NCBI GenBank assembly: GCA_011037195.1
Contig: JAAEAF010002732.1
Coordinates: 1-64,000 of the forward strand
Source: Triatoma infestans
Taxonomy: Eukaryota > Arthropoda > Insecta > Hemiptera > Reduviidae
Length of the DNA stretch: 64,000 nucleotides
Direction of reading: 5' to 3'
The notes under the pieces are model-generated. The model had not been told where the DNA came from. It searched no databases and saw only the letters and a list, made by a program, of their open reading frames with translations. Every line of letters starts with the position of its first letter. Position 1 is the first letter of the stretch. Shown in pieces: positions 20,101-29,840 of the stretch. The position numbers were made by a program, and so were the translations under genes.

Positions 20101-20519
20101 TAGAATTTATATTAAACTCTTCATTTAATAAGTACTTTCGTAGAGTCAGTAACCTTGGAATACCAGAAGCCTATCTTTACTATAATATAAATTTCTGTAA
20201 ACTTAAATTGATTTCCCAATTGAGAATGGCAGGCAAAAAATACTCTAGGATTGTTGTAAATAGGGAGAGAATACAATTTAATAAAGATGTATATTGTAGA
20301 TGTTGTGGTACAGGTGAGAAAGAAGATCTGCCTCACTTTCTGCTTTATTGCCCAGCCCTTTCTCCCTATAGAGCAATATACCTAGACAAGTACATTACAA
20401 GTAATAATATGTTGGACAATCTTGAAAGTATACTATCTAATTTAGATATTAACAAAATCAACAATGTATATCTATTTGTAATTAATAGTTTAAAATTTAT
20501 AAAATTCATGTTGACATGA
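17172..20519 (+). CDS. element D ORF2: endonuclease and reverse transcriptase
   Basis: This unbroken frame of about 1115 codons starts at GTG as drawn. Residues about 10-260 are an apurinic-type endonuclease with FWNIHGF, FSETWLT, GGDYNSR, SVIDYVW and SDHYM, giving all catalytic residues. Residues about 500-780 are reverse transcriptase: LIYKKGDPKDPMNYRGIAM, GFRKGRGCRDN, DFKRAFDSIP, GVLQGEILSP and the active site MYADDLVML (about residue 717). The thumb includes SEIWGLQYA. The C-terminal Cys/His block is CRCCGTGEKEDLPHFLLYC (about residue 1040). There is no RNase H. Endonuclease nicking would prime reverse transcription at the target. It overlaps ORF1 by four bases in the -1 frame. It looks fully competent. 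Confidence 0.88.
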   Translation: MTYADSTTVKFGFWNIHGFNNFSNLSTSEFNQLLDMDILGFSETWLTTSDLKFALLTTNYDCYCRNANKPSGKGRPSGGLMICLKKGKFSNVKILVSTNWLLCVLIKYKEVYLSVGIVYWQPGSLHDSIIDSFSYDLFNIYSEYENCYVIIGGDYNSRIGNLNSLDNDIFINSNLSGFRSSLDDVINKRGVKLVELMESYGMICCNGRSHRDNKGSYTYMGNQGMSVIDYVWISANCLNNVIDFNIENVSDISDHYMCVLLINFYSDYKSNVEEYKHESNTVYVHNRSIEVMCLFNELLESYSYLCFDASFVRSPTSLYNYFCYIIQQTMYESGALKAIKFRFNNLIKKDKPWYNADCYASKKEVVKLYKNCCKTSFKSKDLINLYRQAKSSYKQVIKQSKIYFFENVKLKLRNVNNPSEFWSALKQFEGKHYTECPISVTEWEVFYQNILPPKYNNEIIFFTFYHPELDDRITFNELIDSINNCKCGKATGFDLIPNECFKSLNSYWIYFLLDLFNRIWSCEDFPKMWSLIKMKLIYKKGDPKDPMNYRGIAMFNSITKLFTFIIYNRISKWIESRGLLPEEQMGFRKGRGCRDNIFTLSSAINIHLRLNKRKVFATFVDFKRAFDSIPHSKLWQKMYEAGIDGKCLRLLINLYDSASIKIADSSNEIPVSEGVLQGEILSPLLFSVYTAGIIEYFDKFNFKGINLGAEKDLHILMYADDLVMLSYSAIDAQLKLNCLSKYCESNSLTVNSEKTKIVIFHKGGTLGKTNHFFYNGSKIEICKSFNYLGVKFASSGKFRQASLSFLSKNVIASQRVIRLLGSCKSDSWDAKNKVYDSLSESVLLYMSEIWGLQYANVVERGQLKFFKMLLSLPVNTPDSFVRVETGRSHVICKILKRTLRWWSKLLEMSEEKLPKQCYNKLLQIIDFKSVPFNWANDVRVILRELGARNVWDCQNLDSENLKSLIDSINNHYLSKDIEFILNSSFNKYFRRVSNLGIPEAYLYYNINFCKLKLISQLRMAGKKYSRIVVNRERIQFNKDVYCRCCGTGEKEDLPHFLLYCPALSPYRAIYLDKYITSNNMLDNLESILSNLDINKINNVYLFVINSLKFIKFMLT

Positions 20520-20844
20520 GATAGTAGAAAATCATTTTATCTGGAAATAATTAAGTATGTATGTTTTATGCTGTCTTTGTTAGTTACTATTGTCAGATCA
20601 GTATTCAAAAAGTTTGTGATCTAAATTTGTTTATTCATTATTTTTGGTGCAATTTGAAATTCAGTTTTGTTAATTTTTTTTTCTGTTTTTAAATAGTCCA
20701 GTTTGTCGAAAGATATTTAATTTAATTTTCAATGTTTACATTTTTTTTTTTTTTGTAACAGTTATATATTTTATTTTATTTTTTTACCCACTCACTTGCT
20801 ATGAATGTAAAATTCTAAAAGCAATAAAGATATATTATTAAATT

Positions 20845-21368
20845 AAAGAGTCACAGTACCTAAGTCCCCAAATCTGAGCACCATAAAGAATTATTCCTAA
20901 TACAATAGCACTGTTCAATTTGGTTCTGGCCTCCCATTGAATTATTCTTGCACCGGCACAAGTTTTCAGTACAGAACCAATAGCTGTGTTAGTTTTGCCA
21001 ACAGTATATTCAGTCTGCTTAAGAAAAACGCCAGAATTAGAATACAATATACCGAGGTAATCATATACAGAAACTTGTTCCAAGTGTGAATCGTTAAAAA
21101 TTAAACGCCTACTACTCTTTCTATGCGATTTTGAAAATCTAATAATTTTAATTTTATTGGTGTTAACGTGAAGAAAATTTTCTTGACAGTAGGTTTCCAA
21201 CAGGTTCAGTTTAGACCGAATATCTGTATATGAATCACCAAACAATACCATATCATCTGCGTATAGTAGCATAATAATGTCAGTGTTCTGACCAATAGGG
21301 ATGCCCGATAAGCCTTTACTTCTAAAATAAATTTCGATGTCACTCATAAATAAATTGAATAGGAGTGG
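20845..21368. repeat. 524-bp direct duplication flanking element D, right copy
   Basis: This is the partner of 15397-15920. It begins immediately after the A/T-rich 3' end of D. The sequence continues beyond 21368 into the 5' half of E, while the left copy is preceded by the 3' half of E, so the duplication marks where E was opened. Confidence 0.85.
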
Positions 21369-23329
21369 GCTCAATGTTTCCCCCTGGAGAACTCCTTCCG
21401 TTATATCAACAGGTTCGGATAACTCACTACCACATCGAATTTGAAGAGTCGCATTATCATATAAATACTTGATAATTCTTATTATCTTACTGCTGACACC
21501 TATTTTATTCAATTTAAACCAAAGTAGACCATGATTCAAACTGTCGAATGCCCGCTTGAAATCAATGAAGGCACAGAACAATTCACCTCCAGGCCTGGAT
21601 AATTTAACTTGTATTAACGAAGACAGCACGAAAATGTTGTCAACACAGCCCCTTCCCATTCTAAACCATTCTGTGATTCAGGTATTGCCCCAACCATGTC
21701 CGACCATAAAGTCAACCTGTTCAAAATAATTCGCGTAAATATTTTTAGAATGGTTAGCTAAAGCGATCAATCTATAATTTGTTAATTGTTTTCTATCTCC
21801 TTTTTTAAATAGATTAAAACCTATAATTTTTGTCCAAGAATGTGGGACTTTTTCTGTGGAGAAAATATGATTAAACATAGTCATAATATACAAAAGCCAG
21901 TTTTGTGGTAAGAAACTATAAAATTCATAGTTAATACTATCATTACCTGGTGCCTTTCCAGATTTGCAGGGGTTTAGTGTACGGTATACTTCTGAATCAA
22001 CTATAGGAGCATCTAAAACCGGGTGTCTTACATCTAAAAATGCCAAATCTATAACATTTCTGGCAGGATAAGTGTCCCTGTAATAAGATATCCATTCTCC
22101 ACACGAAATAGATAATTCAGAGGGAATATTTTTGGTTTTACGATATAGATTAATAGTATTCCAGAAGACCTTACTACTCCTACAATCACTAAGTTTTTCT
22201 ATAATAGATACAGTATATGACTTCTTTTTATTTTTAACCAATTCAACATATTTTTTCTTTTCCTTAATACAAACATTCTTATCAGTTTCATTATATTTAG
22301 AGAGCTTCATCTGTTTTAAAACTTGTTAGACTCTCTTTTTAGTCTCGACATATTCCAAATCATACCAGGGTTTATTGGTCCTATACCTGTTAACACTTCT
22401 GATTTTTTGAAATTTAAACAATTCTAATTCATTAGAAGTTTCATGAATAGCAGATACTAAATTATCATACATAATTTCAGTAGATAACATATCAAAATTA
22501 ACAGAAATTCTATTAGAGAACTTCATCATATAGTTGAATTGGGCAGCCTTATCACAATTCCAATTTAATTTTAAAGTTTCTGCTAATTTCGTATCAGTAT
22601 TATCAGCACTGCGAGGTAACTTAAGAGTGACATTTATTGGAAAATGATCTGACTTTGTAACTATATCATCTACCTTTAAATCACTTACCAAGTCTATATG
22701 TATTAAGTCACATCAAAATAGATCATTGGTACTCTACCAGTTGTCTGAACATAAGTAAAATGGCCTGAAATATCACTTGGACCATTGACAAGTATCATAG
22801 AATGTAGTTCTATAAAATTAGCTAAACATTTACCTCTAGTGTTACATACTTTATCCATATTACTTCTTTTATGGTAAAGAGATGTACTACCAAATATATC
22901 CTCGTCTCCCTGATTAAGCTCCGCGACGCGACAATTAAAGTCACCCCCTATAAACATTGGATAAGATAAATACTTATGCTGAATCTCTCTAATAGTTTCA
23001 TCTAATAGATCTAGCAATATCTCCAAATTTAACGAATAATTAAAATAGACTAGTCCTAAAATAAAAGTAAAATTTGACAAAGAGATACTAACAAAAATCC
23101 AATGTTGACACTTATGCAAAACAGAAACATTAAATTCTTTCTTAACAAATATTAACAGCCCACCATTAGCGCGTCCAAAACGCTTCTCTTTAATTGCATT
23201 GGAGTTAATTATAGCATAATCTGTATACTTTGTGGACAATATATCATAAACTAAATGTGTTTCTGTTAAACAAACAATATCATAATTAGAGAAGTTAAAT
23301 AAATTATGTAAATTAACAAAACCTTTCAT
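20845..23329 (-). pseudogene. non-LTR retrotransposon E, ORF2 5' half (endonuclease and RT)
   Basis: Read from right to left: an endonuclease starting VFWNMKGFVNLHN-like at about 23345, LTETHLVY, GGDFNCRV (about 22950), a damaged end near 22703 and SDHFPI (about 22650). Then a linker, NRYRTNKPWYDLEY, and RT with LFKKGDRKQLTNYR, GRGCVDNIF (about 21650), DFKRAFDSLNHG, GVLQGETLSP and LLYADDMVL (about 21265). Lesions include a frameshift near 22700, an in-frame TAA at 22326-22328 and a disrupted stretch near 21660-21680. The remainder of ORF2 lies at 14403-15920 beyond element D. The enzyme design is the same as that of D, with clearly different sequence. Confidence 0.82.
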
Positions 23330-23363
23330 ATTCCAAAAAACTATCCTAAACTGTTTACCGAAA

Positions 23364-24214
23364 TTAGCCCTTGTTGAAACATTCTGTAACTGTTAAGATG
23401 GAGTCTCTGTTGAGCCCGTCGACTTCTTTTTCTTCAATATTTGCTGGGTTTCTTTCCTGTCCGGAGTACTTAACCATTGTTCCAACTGAGTTCCTTTTGT
23501 AGTAACTGCTCGGACGAATATCTTCAGTTATAACTTTTTCGTCCGAATCACTTTCCCTTCTCCTAACCATTCTCCTAGTAACTAATGGGACTTGATCAAC
23601 AATATCGTGACAGAATACTTTCTTTCCATTCGAAATAGCAAAATTATACATCAGCCTAGCGTCATTTCCAATTTCGACTTCCTGCTTCACCCACTTGTAC
23701 AAAACTTTCCTTTCCTCTCTCACTTCCGCTGGATAGTCTTCACTTAAAAAATAATTAGTGCCTTTAAGCAGAACTCTTTTAGAGAGCAACTCCTTCATTT
23801 TCCTTTCCGAATCAAATTTTATTAAAATAGGACAACCGTCAATATATCTTCCTAGCTTGCGAATGTGTACAATATCTAATATATTACACTCCACTTTCAA
23901 ATTACTAACAATAAATGTTTCGATCTGTTGTAGGCATTCAACTCTATCCGAAGATTGCAATTTAAAGCCATAAATTATGAGATTCTTGCACCTTGTTTCT
24001 CTATCCAAATACCTAATCTTCATAGATTGTTGTTTGTTAATTTCTCTTAATTTCTCAATCTCTTTTTTAATTATATCGAACTCTTTTTCCAGAAATTGAG
24101 CTGAATATAAGTCTCCGAGGTTACTTTTTTAATTTCATCAATCTTATTAGTATTTTCATTAATGCTAATTCTGAAAGAAGTAATTGCACCCAGAATTTTT
24201 TCTGTATCATTCAT
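23364..24214 (-). pseudogene. element E ORF1 (coiled coil, RNA-binding), frameshifted
   Basis: The ATG is at 24214. The amino-terminal coiled coil runs to a frameshift near 24090-24105, after which the heptad pattern continues in another frame (EKEFDIIKKEIEKLREINKQ). From about 24023 the main frame has an RRM-like segment (NLIIYGFKLQ) and a basic, KKVFCHDIV-containing C-terminal domain. The plan matches D ORF1, although it is shorter. The role would be nucleic-acid chaperone of the element. It is not translatable as one protein. Confidence 0.7.
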
Positions 24215-24471
24215 GATGAGAGGCGGAAAAAAAAAAATAATATCCCTTCCACTCTCCCCACCACTCTACAATATATTACTTGAATCTTGAAAATTTCAAT
24301 AAATTAACAACATTCTCACACAATTTTCAGGAAAACTATTTGATGAAATTTCATGAAAATTTACAGTCACAATCCTCAGTTATTAAATTGTAGATACACA
24401 CAAAATCAAATCAAATCGCTGTTTAGTACTCTAGTTTTTTCTCTTAAAAGTACTGTTTCTACGTCGAATTG
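24215..24471 (-). other. element E 5' untranslated region
   Basis: This is the 257 bases between the E ORF1 ATG and the right copy of the 16-bp target duplication at 24472-24487. It is A+T-rich with a purine/pyrimidine-biased stretch near 24235. A promoter would be internal as in other non-LTR elements, but no motif is clear. Confidence 0.5.
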
Positions 24472-24571
24472 TAAATTTGGTACACTAACTATAAAATTTG
24501 TCAATTACAATTTTGAAAACTGGAGTAAGAGAAATTTGTGTGAGTGTTTCACACTTTTTTTTTTACGCTGA
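24472..24571 (-). repeat. dispersed repeat X, remainder of the copy split by E
   Basis: This completes the X copy begun at 13284. It includes the X end with AACTGGAGTAAGAGAAAT, then GTGTGAGTGTTTCACAC, then a T-run. It is minus-oriented, and continuity with 14130 shows E inserted into X. Confidence 0.75.
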
Positions 24572-24739
24572 TTCTATTATTATGAAGTTATTTACAATTA
24601 GCATGATCGCGTTCAACCATAGAAATATCTCTCACTTTTACACAGCGATTTCTTACCTATACACCATTACGCATTGCATTCTAAGGGTTTTTTTAAATGT
24701 TATTTGGTTTATATATAGGCTGTTTTTTCTAATATTCTT

Positions 24740-25459
24740 CCTTGGGATGGTTATGAATGAACCTTTTATACAGCCAAATTAATTATTTATTTATTTTTTA
24801 TATAATTGTTACATTTGTTGCTACCTTACGTTTCTACACTTTACGTGTTGTCCTCAGAGGGATACTAGAATTATTAAAATGATACAAAAATTTTTTTTAC
24901 ATTATGCTTTGTACATGATTTTTAATTTTATATATAATAATATTGATATTTGTCAAAAAATTACTAACCTTTTGTTTATTGTTACATATTTAGATGTATA
25001 TTTTATTTTTCATTTTTAAGGCTTCGTTAAGATATTGTTTTAAATTTTTTTTTTAATATTTCAGTTTAATAACATTGTATATGTTATATGTCCTTCTTTT
25101 ATTCTATATAAGTGAGTCAATCTAATAAAATTATTTTTTCTCAGCCTTAATTAAACTTCTGATTTTTTAGACCACGAGGTTTTTAACTGTGAATTTGTTA
25201 CTATTGTTTATACTGTATTTAGGCTGAAAAAATATGTAAATTATATTTATTGGGTTTATTTAAATTGTAAACTTTAATTTAAATAAATTTGATATTTTTA
25301 TTTATTATGTGGCTTTTGGATACTTACAGATTATGTTTGAGTCACCCAGCATATTTGTTGCCAAATTAATTATTTATTTATTTTTTATATAATTGTTACA
25401 ACATTTGTTGCTCCCTTACGTTTCTACACTCCCTAGGTTCATTCATAACCATCCCAAGG
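24740..25459. mobile_element. 720-bp segment with 24-bp inverted ends and an internal direct repeat
   Basis: A perfect 24-bp inverted pair, CCTTGGGATGGTTATGAATG plus four bases, lies at 24740-24763 and 25436-25459. Inside, a segment of about 65 bases starting near CCAAATTAATTATTTATTT recurs at about 24774 and 25363 in direct orientation, close to each end. No open frame is convincing. It may be a non-autonomous DNA element or a rearranged copy of one; flanking target duplications are not obvious. Confidence 0.45.
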
Positions 25460-25726
25460 AATTTTTTTTACTTGGCTCTTTTTAACAAATTAATATAAAT
25501 AAATACAATAACTCTATTAACGTACTCATGGTGTTCCTCATCCATTTCCAATAAAACTTGGACGTTTTGATACTGGCAAATTTACTGGACTGCTGCATAG
25601 GAAGTTGCAATGCACTTTCATATTCATATGCATCAATAGTTGTCGCATAGACTTTTTCTTACCTCATTTATAAGATGCCAAGAATTTTGAAGATGTAAGT
25701 TGATATTTAGAAGTAGATGAAGATGT

Positions 25727-25925
25727 GTCTACAAAACATAAAGCGCTGTCACCAGTAGGCATATTGTAGTACCCTTGTGATGTCCGTTGTGCCTAAAAAA
25801 CCAAAAGCACTGTCACCCAGTAGGCCTATTGTAGTACCCTTGTGATGTCCGTTGTGTCTACAAAACCATCCACCCAGTAGGTCACCCAGTAGGCCTTCTG
25901 TAGTGCCCTTGTGATGTCCATCGTG
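25727..25925. repeat. short tandem array, three units of about 65-69 bp
   Basis: Three imperfect units share the landmarks CACCCAGTAGGC, TTGTAGTACCCTTGTGATGT and CCGTTGTG. The third unit has an extra CACCCAGTAGGT duplication. Confidence 0.7.
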
Positions 25926-26640
25926 TCTACATTGTGTATGGTCAAAACTGTATTATTAGGTTGGTTGATGAAATGCGATGAGGTGAGGTAAGTTGTTCAG
26001 AGTAAGTTTTGTTGAGTTTGCCAGACTAGAATTTCACATTTAGTTCCCCGCGTGACCTTCGACTTTATTGTAACCTCGATAAGAAAAGAGTACTTATATT
26101 TTGAACCTGTACTACTAAGAGATGTGGATTAAGGGTGGCGCTACTGACTATTATCAATAAGCGCTAATGATACCGATAATTGTCCCTAACAGCTTCTTAG
26201 GAACTTGAAAAATGTAACTATAAAAACAAACAGAAATGTAAATAAACGAACTATTTTATAAATTTTTACTATTTTAAAGACAATTCTATCTTTTAAAGAA
26301 AAGACCGACATTTATACCGCCCTCTGAGTAATGCGATAAGATTCAATGTTGTAGGAATGATTACTTAGTCAGTATTGAGGTCGAACGGCAAGGAGGACAC
26401 AATATTTTAGTCGATTTATGCATTGTTTTCTATATCTCTGAGTATAAAAATGTAAATTTAGTCGGACCGTCTGATTTATTGACTAAATATCAAACGTGCA
26501 AACGGACCGATATATCTACACTATTATGGTGCTCCTACATTACTCAGAGGAACTGTGAGCTATGATACTGAGCACCTCATCTATAGCAGTGACGTATGCT
26601 ATTTACTTAAGCTTCTCCATATCTGTTCTACTCAATTTAT
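25926..26640. other. interval with no recognisable gene
   Basis: No coding frame of note, RNA gene or mobile-element signature is visible. A G-run of ten (about 26661-26670) follows just beyond, at the next X copy. Confidence 0.5.
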
Positions 26641-26649
26641 ATTTTATCC

Positions 26650-27260
26650 TGCTTCTAGTAAGGGGGGGGGGATATTGTGATCGTGTCAAATTTTTGAAAT
26701 TGAATTTTCACCGAATACACAAGTTTTGAGGCCCTTGAGAACAGAAAAAAATGTTTTCAGCGAATGGTTTTGGCTGTGTGTGTGTGAGTGTGTGTGTAAA
26801 CAAAATATTTCAAAAACAAAAAATCGCAACCTGTCATTCCGTTTAGAGTAGTCCCATAGCTGACACGAAAGTTTTGGGCAAAATTCATTAACAGGAAGTG
26901 CAACTTTGCAGAGTTTTGTTCAGGTTCTCGTGTTTTCTCGAAAACTGCTTCAACGATTTTTTAAACTCCTATTATCTGTATTTACCACAAAGTACCTCTC
27001 ACTTTTATTTGAAACATTTTCCCGAGGAAATTAGTTTTTAGTGCTTAAGTTTTCCTCTTACCACTTCAATAAGATGGTCCGCCACCTATATAATATTAAA
27101 GTACATTACAAGCATTGCTAGAATTCCAAATTTGAAGCAACTTGGAATACCGGAAGTTTCTACTACTTTACAGAATAAGTTTTTGAAAATTTTTGGATTT
27201 CTTTTCCTTCCTTTAGTTTTCGATTTCCTTTACACTTGGTGAGCTAACAACACTAATACA
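26650..27260 (-). repeat. dispersed repeat X, partial diverged copy
   Basis: This is a minus-oriented copy with ATTGTGATCGTGTCAAATTT, a TG microsatellite at about 26776, AAATCGCAACCTGTCATTCC, then module sequence to about 27250. It is diverged more than the 46-kb copy. Confidence 0.6.
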
Positions 27261-27439
27261 AACCTACCACATTCATTTGAAACTATTTTTTTTAAATTGA
27301 TTTTTGAAAATTTGGCGGAATTTGTGGCGTTTAAATTTCAAATTTTATTTGGGTGAGTTCAATATTATTAGTGCTCTCTTCTGGGCTTTAGTGAAATCAT
27401 TTCTGTACCTGTTGCCTAATGCCCACTAGTCGCACGCGC

Positions 27440-29840
27440 CGTGTTCCTTGATGGACATGGGAGCTAACAGCAGCCAAAAAAGAAGTAGCCAGGAAGCGAA
27501 GACGGTACCAACGGGAACAGTATGAGCAATACCGTCAAAAATATTTAGATGAGTATCAGGGTGCCCGAAGGCAATATAAAAAAATGGTGTCGCAGCTCAA
27601 GACCTCAAGCTGGCGGGAGTTCGTGGAATCAGAAGCAATAGAGATCCATGGGGGTATTGTGTACAAGGTGCGGTCAAATAAGATGAAGACAGGCCTGATA
27701 CTAGCAAGTCTAAATATAGACGGAGTATTGGGTGCAGGGTCCTGGAGAGAGTCAACTCAGCACTTACTGAAAGTACTCCTCCCAGAGAATAACCCTCTGG
27801 ACGACACTCTTTTGCAAATAAGTCTCGCGAAGCAGCCTATGAGTCACCTGCTCTGGATGAGTCCATAACTGAGTTTGCTATACATGATGTTAAGTTCGTT
27901 ATTGGCGAAATCAAGAATAAGAAGGCTCCAGGAATGGATATGATAAATGGAGAAATTGTCTGGAAAAATGAGGATGTTTTAAGCCAGTACCTGCTTGACC
28001 TTTTCAATGGATGCCTGAGACTGGGATATTTTCCAGTCTATGAAAAACAGGGCTTGTCAAAGTATTGTATAAAGGTGGAAAACAAGCCCATCGATGATGC
28101 AAAGTCGAATCGATTGATACAACTCCTGCCCGTTTTGGGGAAACTGCTACATTAACTAATTATAATGAGATTGAAAAGCTTCAATCAGTTTCAGTCCCAG
28201 TCATTATGGTTTTGTATCGGGAAGATGACGACAGATGCGATATCGAAAATCCTGGAATTGGTGCGTGGCAGTGGGCACAAATACGTCCTCACAGTATTCC
28301 TGGATATAGCTGGGGCCTTTGATAATGTCTGGTGGCCGACTGTTTTGGAGTCACTCAGAAGAAGAGATTGTCCACTAAATCTTCTGAAATTGATCCAAAG
28401 CTACCTCGCCCAAAGGGTGGCGATGCTAGTGACTCAAGCCGGCGAGATTTCAAGGCGAATAACTAAAGGTTGTCCGCAGGGCTCGGTGGTGGGCCCGTTC
28501 CTGTGGAATCTGGTTATGCATGAATTGTTAGAGCATATTGAGAATATGGACTATTGTGATTAGGTTGCATACGCTGATGACCTTTCAGTAGTCGTCTATG
28601 GTGATTCTCGTCGGGAGTTAGAGGAGCGTGCTAGCGCTGTAGTGACCCAAATAAAGAATTGGTGACAGGGGGAGAAGCTGCAGATTTCGTTCGAGAAGTC
28701 TAAAGTGAAGCTTATGAAAGGCAAGCTTCATCCCAGTCTTCCTCCCTGGATTAGGGTGGACGATCACAGAATAGTCCACGTGACCCAGTTTGAGAACGTG
28801 GGCGTGCTGCTGGATTGGAAGCTTTCTTTTATGCCCCATATTCAGTGGGTTGCCTCCAGATGTCTCAACTTGTACGAGGGAATAAAAAGAGAGCCTGTGG
28901 TGAGTGGGGGCTGAAGACTGGGATGGCCTGAACCATCTATAGGGGCGTGAGAGAGAATGCTGCCTACGCAGCTGCCTGTTGGGCTGACAAGCTTGACTTG
29001 CAGTCATACAGCGGCACTCTATTACGAATGCAAAGAGCCATTTTGTGTTCTGTAACAAGGGTCTATGCGACATCTCCACGGTCTCCTTTCCGTGGTCGCT
29101 GCTGTGTTGCAGCTTTATCTCCTCGTAGAGATGAGGGCCCTTAGCTATAAGTATAAAAAAGGAGAAATAATTGTCCTTGATGGCGAGGAATTGTCCGGTC
29201 AGGCGCCTACTGCTCTCGCAAAGAAAAAGATCCGAGAGTACGAGATTGGGAAGTGGCAAAGACGCTGGGATGAGGCAGAGGCAGGGAGAATCGCATATGA
29301 GTTCTTTCCGAATCTGCATCAAGACTGTCGATTCAATGGCTGGAGCTATCTCAAACCGTAACGCAGTTTCTCACGGGCCAAGGGGAGTTCAATTCTAAGC
29401 TCCATGAGCTGGGACTGAAAGATTGCTCAAATTGCGAATGCGGTGAACGGGACATAGCGCATCACGTTTTCTTCCGGTGTCCACTCCTCGACGAGGCAAT
29501 AATCCATATGGAATTCAAGCTGAGAAGGAGGGGAGAGAACTGGCCGAGAGAATTCAAAGAGTTAATGAAAAGTGCTATCAATTTTAAAGATTTTGTTGAG
29601 TTTGCTCGAGAAGTAGCGGTAATTCGCTGGACTAGACCATATGTAGAGGTCCGCCTCCACGTGGCAGGGATGGAAACTTGCCTACTATGTAGGCAAGGCT
29701 AAGTGACCATAGGCACCGGTTTTGGCGCTATGCGCTAGGTACGGTGGCCTGGAGAGTGCTCTAATTTTGAATTAATTTTTTGTACCTGTCATCTGGGTTG
29801 GTAGTTGATAGCACCGCTACACTACTTATGTTAGGACAAA
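27440..29840 (+). pseudogene. R1-like non-LTR retrotransposon F, ORF2 relic
   Basis: The plus strand encodes a pre-RT basic region (ARKRRRYQREQYEQYRQKY, about 27500), a palm with KYVLTVFLDIAGAFDNVWWP (about 28300), KGCPQGSVVGPFLWN, an intact Ala-Tyr-Ala-Asp-Asp after a TAG at 28561-28563, a thumb, and a C-terminal zinc-finger region (CSNCECGERDIAHHVFFRC, about 29440). Other lesions are frameshifts near 27870 and 28160, a TGA for Trp at 28663-28665, and several in the thumb. The endonuclease and ORF1 are missing. It resembles elements A and C in domain order but is GC-richer, so it is a different lineage. The 3' end is not sharply marked. Confidence 0.78.

Larger units (their letters stand above)
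15921..20844 (+). mobile_element. intact two-ORF non-LTR retrotransposon D
   Basis: This is about 4.9 kb: a short templated filler at 15921-15942, a 5' untranslated region to 16194, ORF1 (16195-17175), ORF2 (17172-20519), a 3' untranslated region with AATAAA at 20823-20828, and an A/T-rich end. Both ORFs are unbroken, in contrast to almost every other element here. The flanks are the two 524-bp copies of the target, differing at only two sites, which indicates a recent insertion. The coiled-coil ORF1, apurinic-type endonuclease and C-terminal Cys/His motif without RNase H suggest a CR1/L2/Daphne-like lineage; that clade call is tentative. Confidence 0.85.

Noticed and set aside
25727..25925. 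CRISPR-like direct repeats
   Set aside because: Eukaryotic context, imperfect units directly abutting with no spacers.
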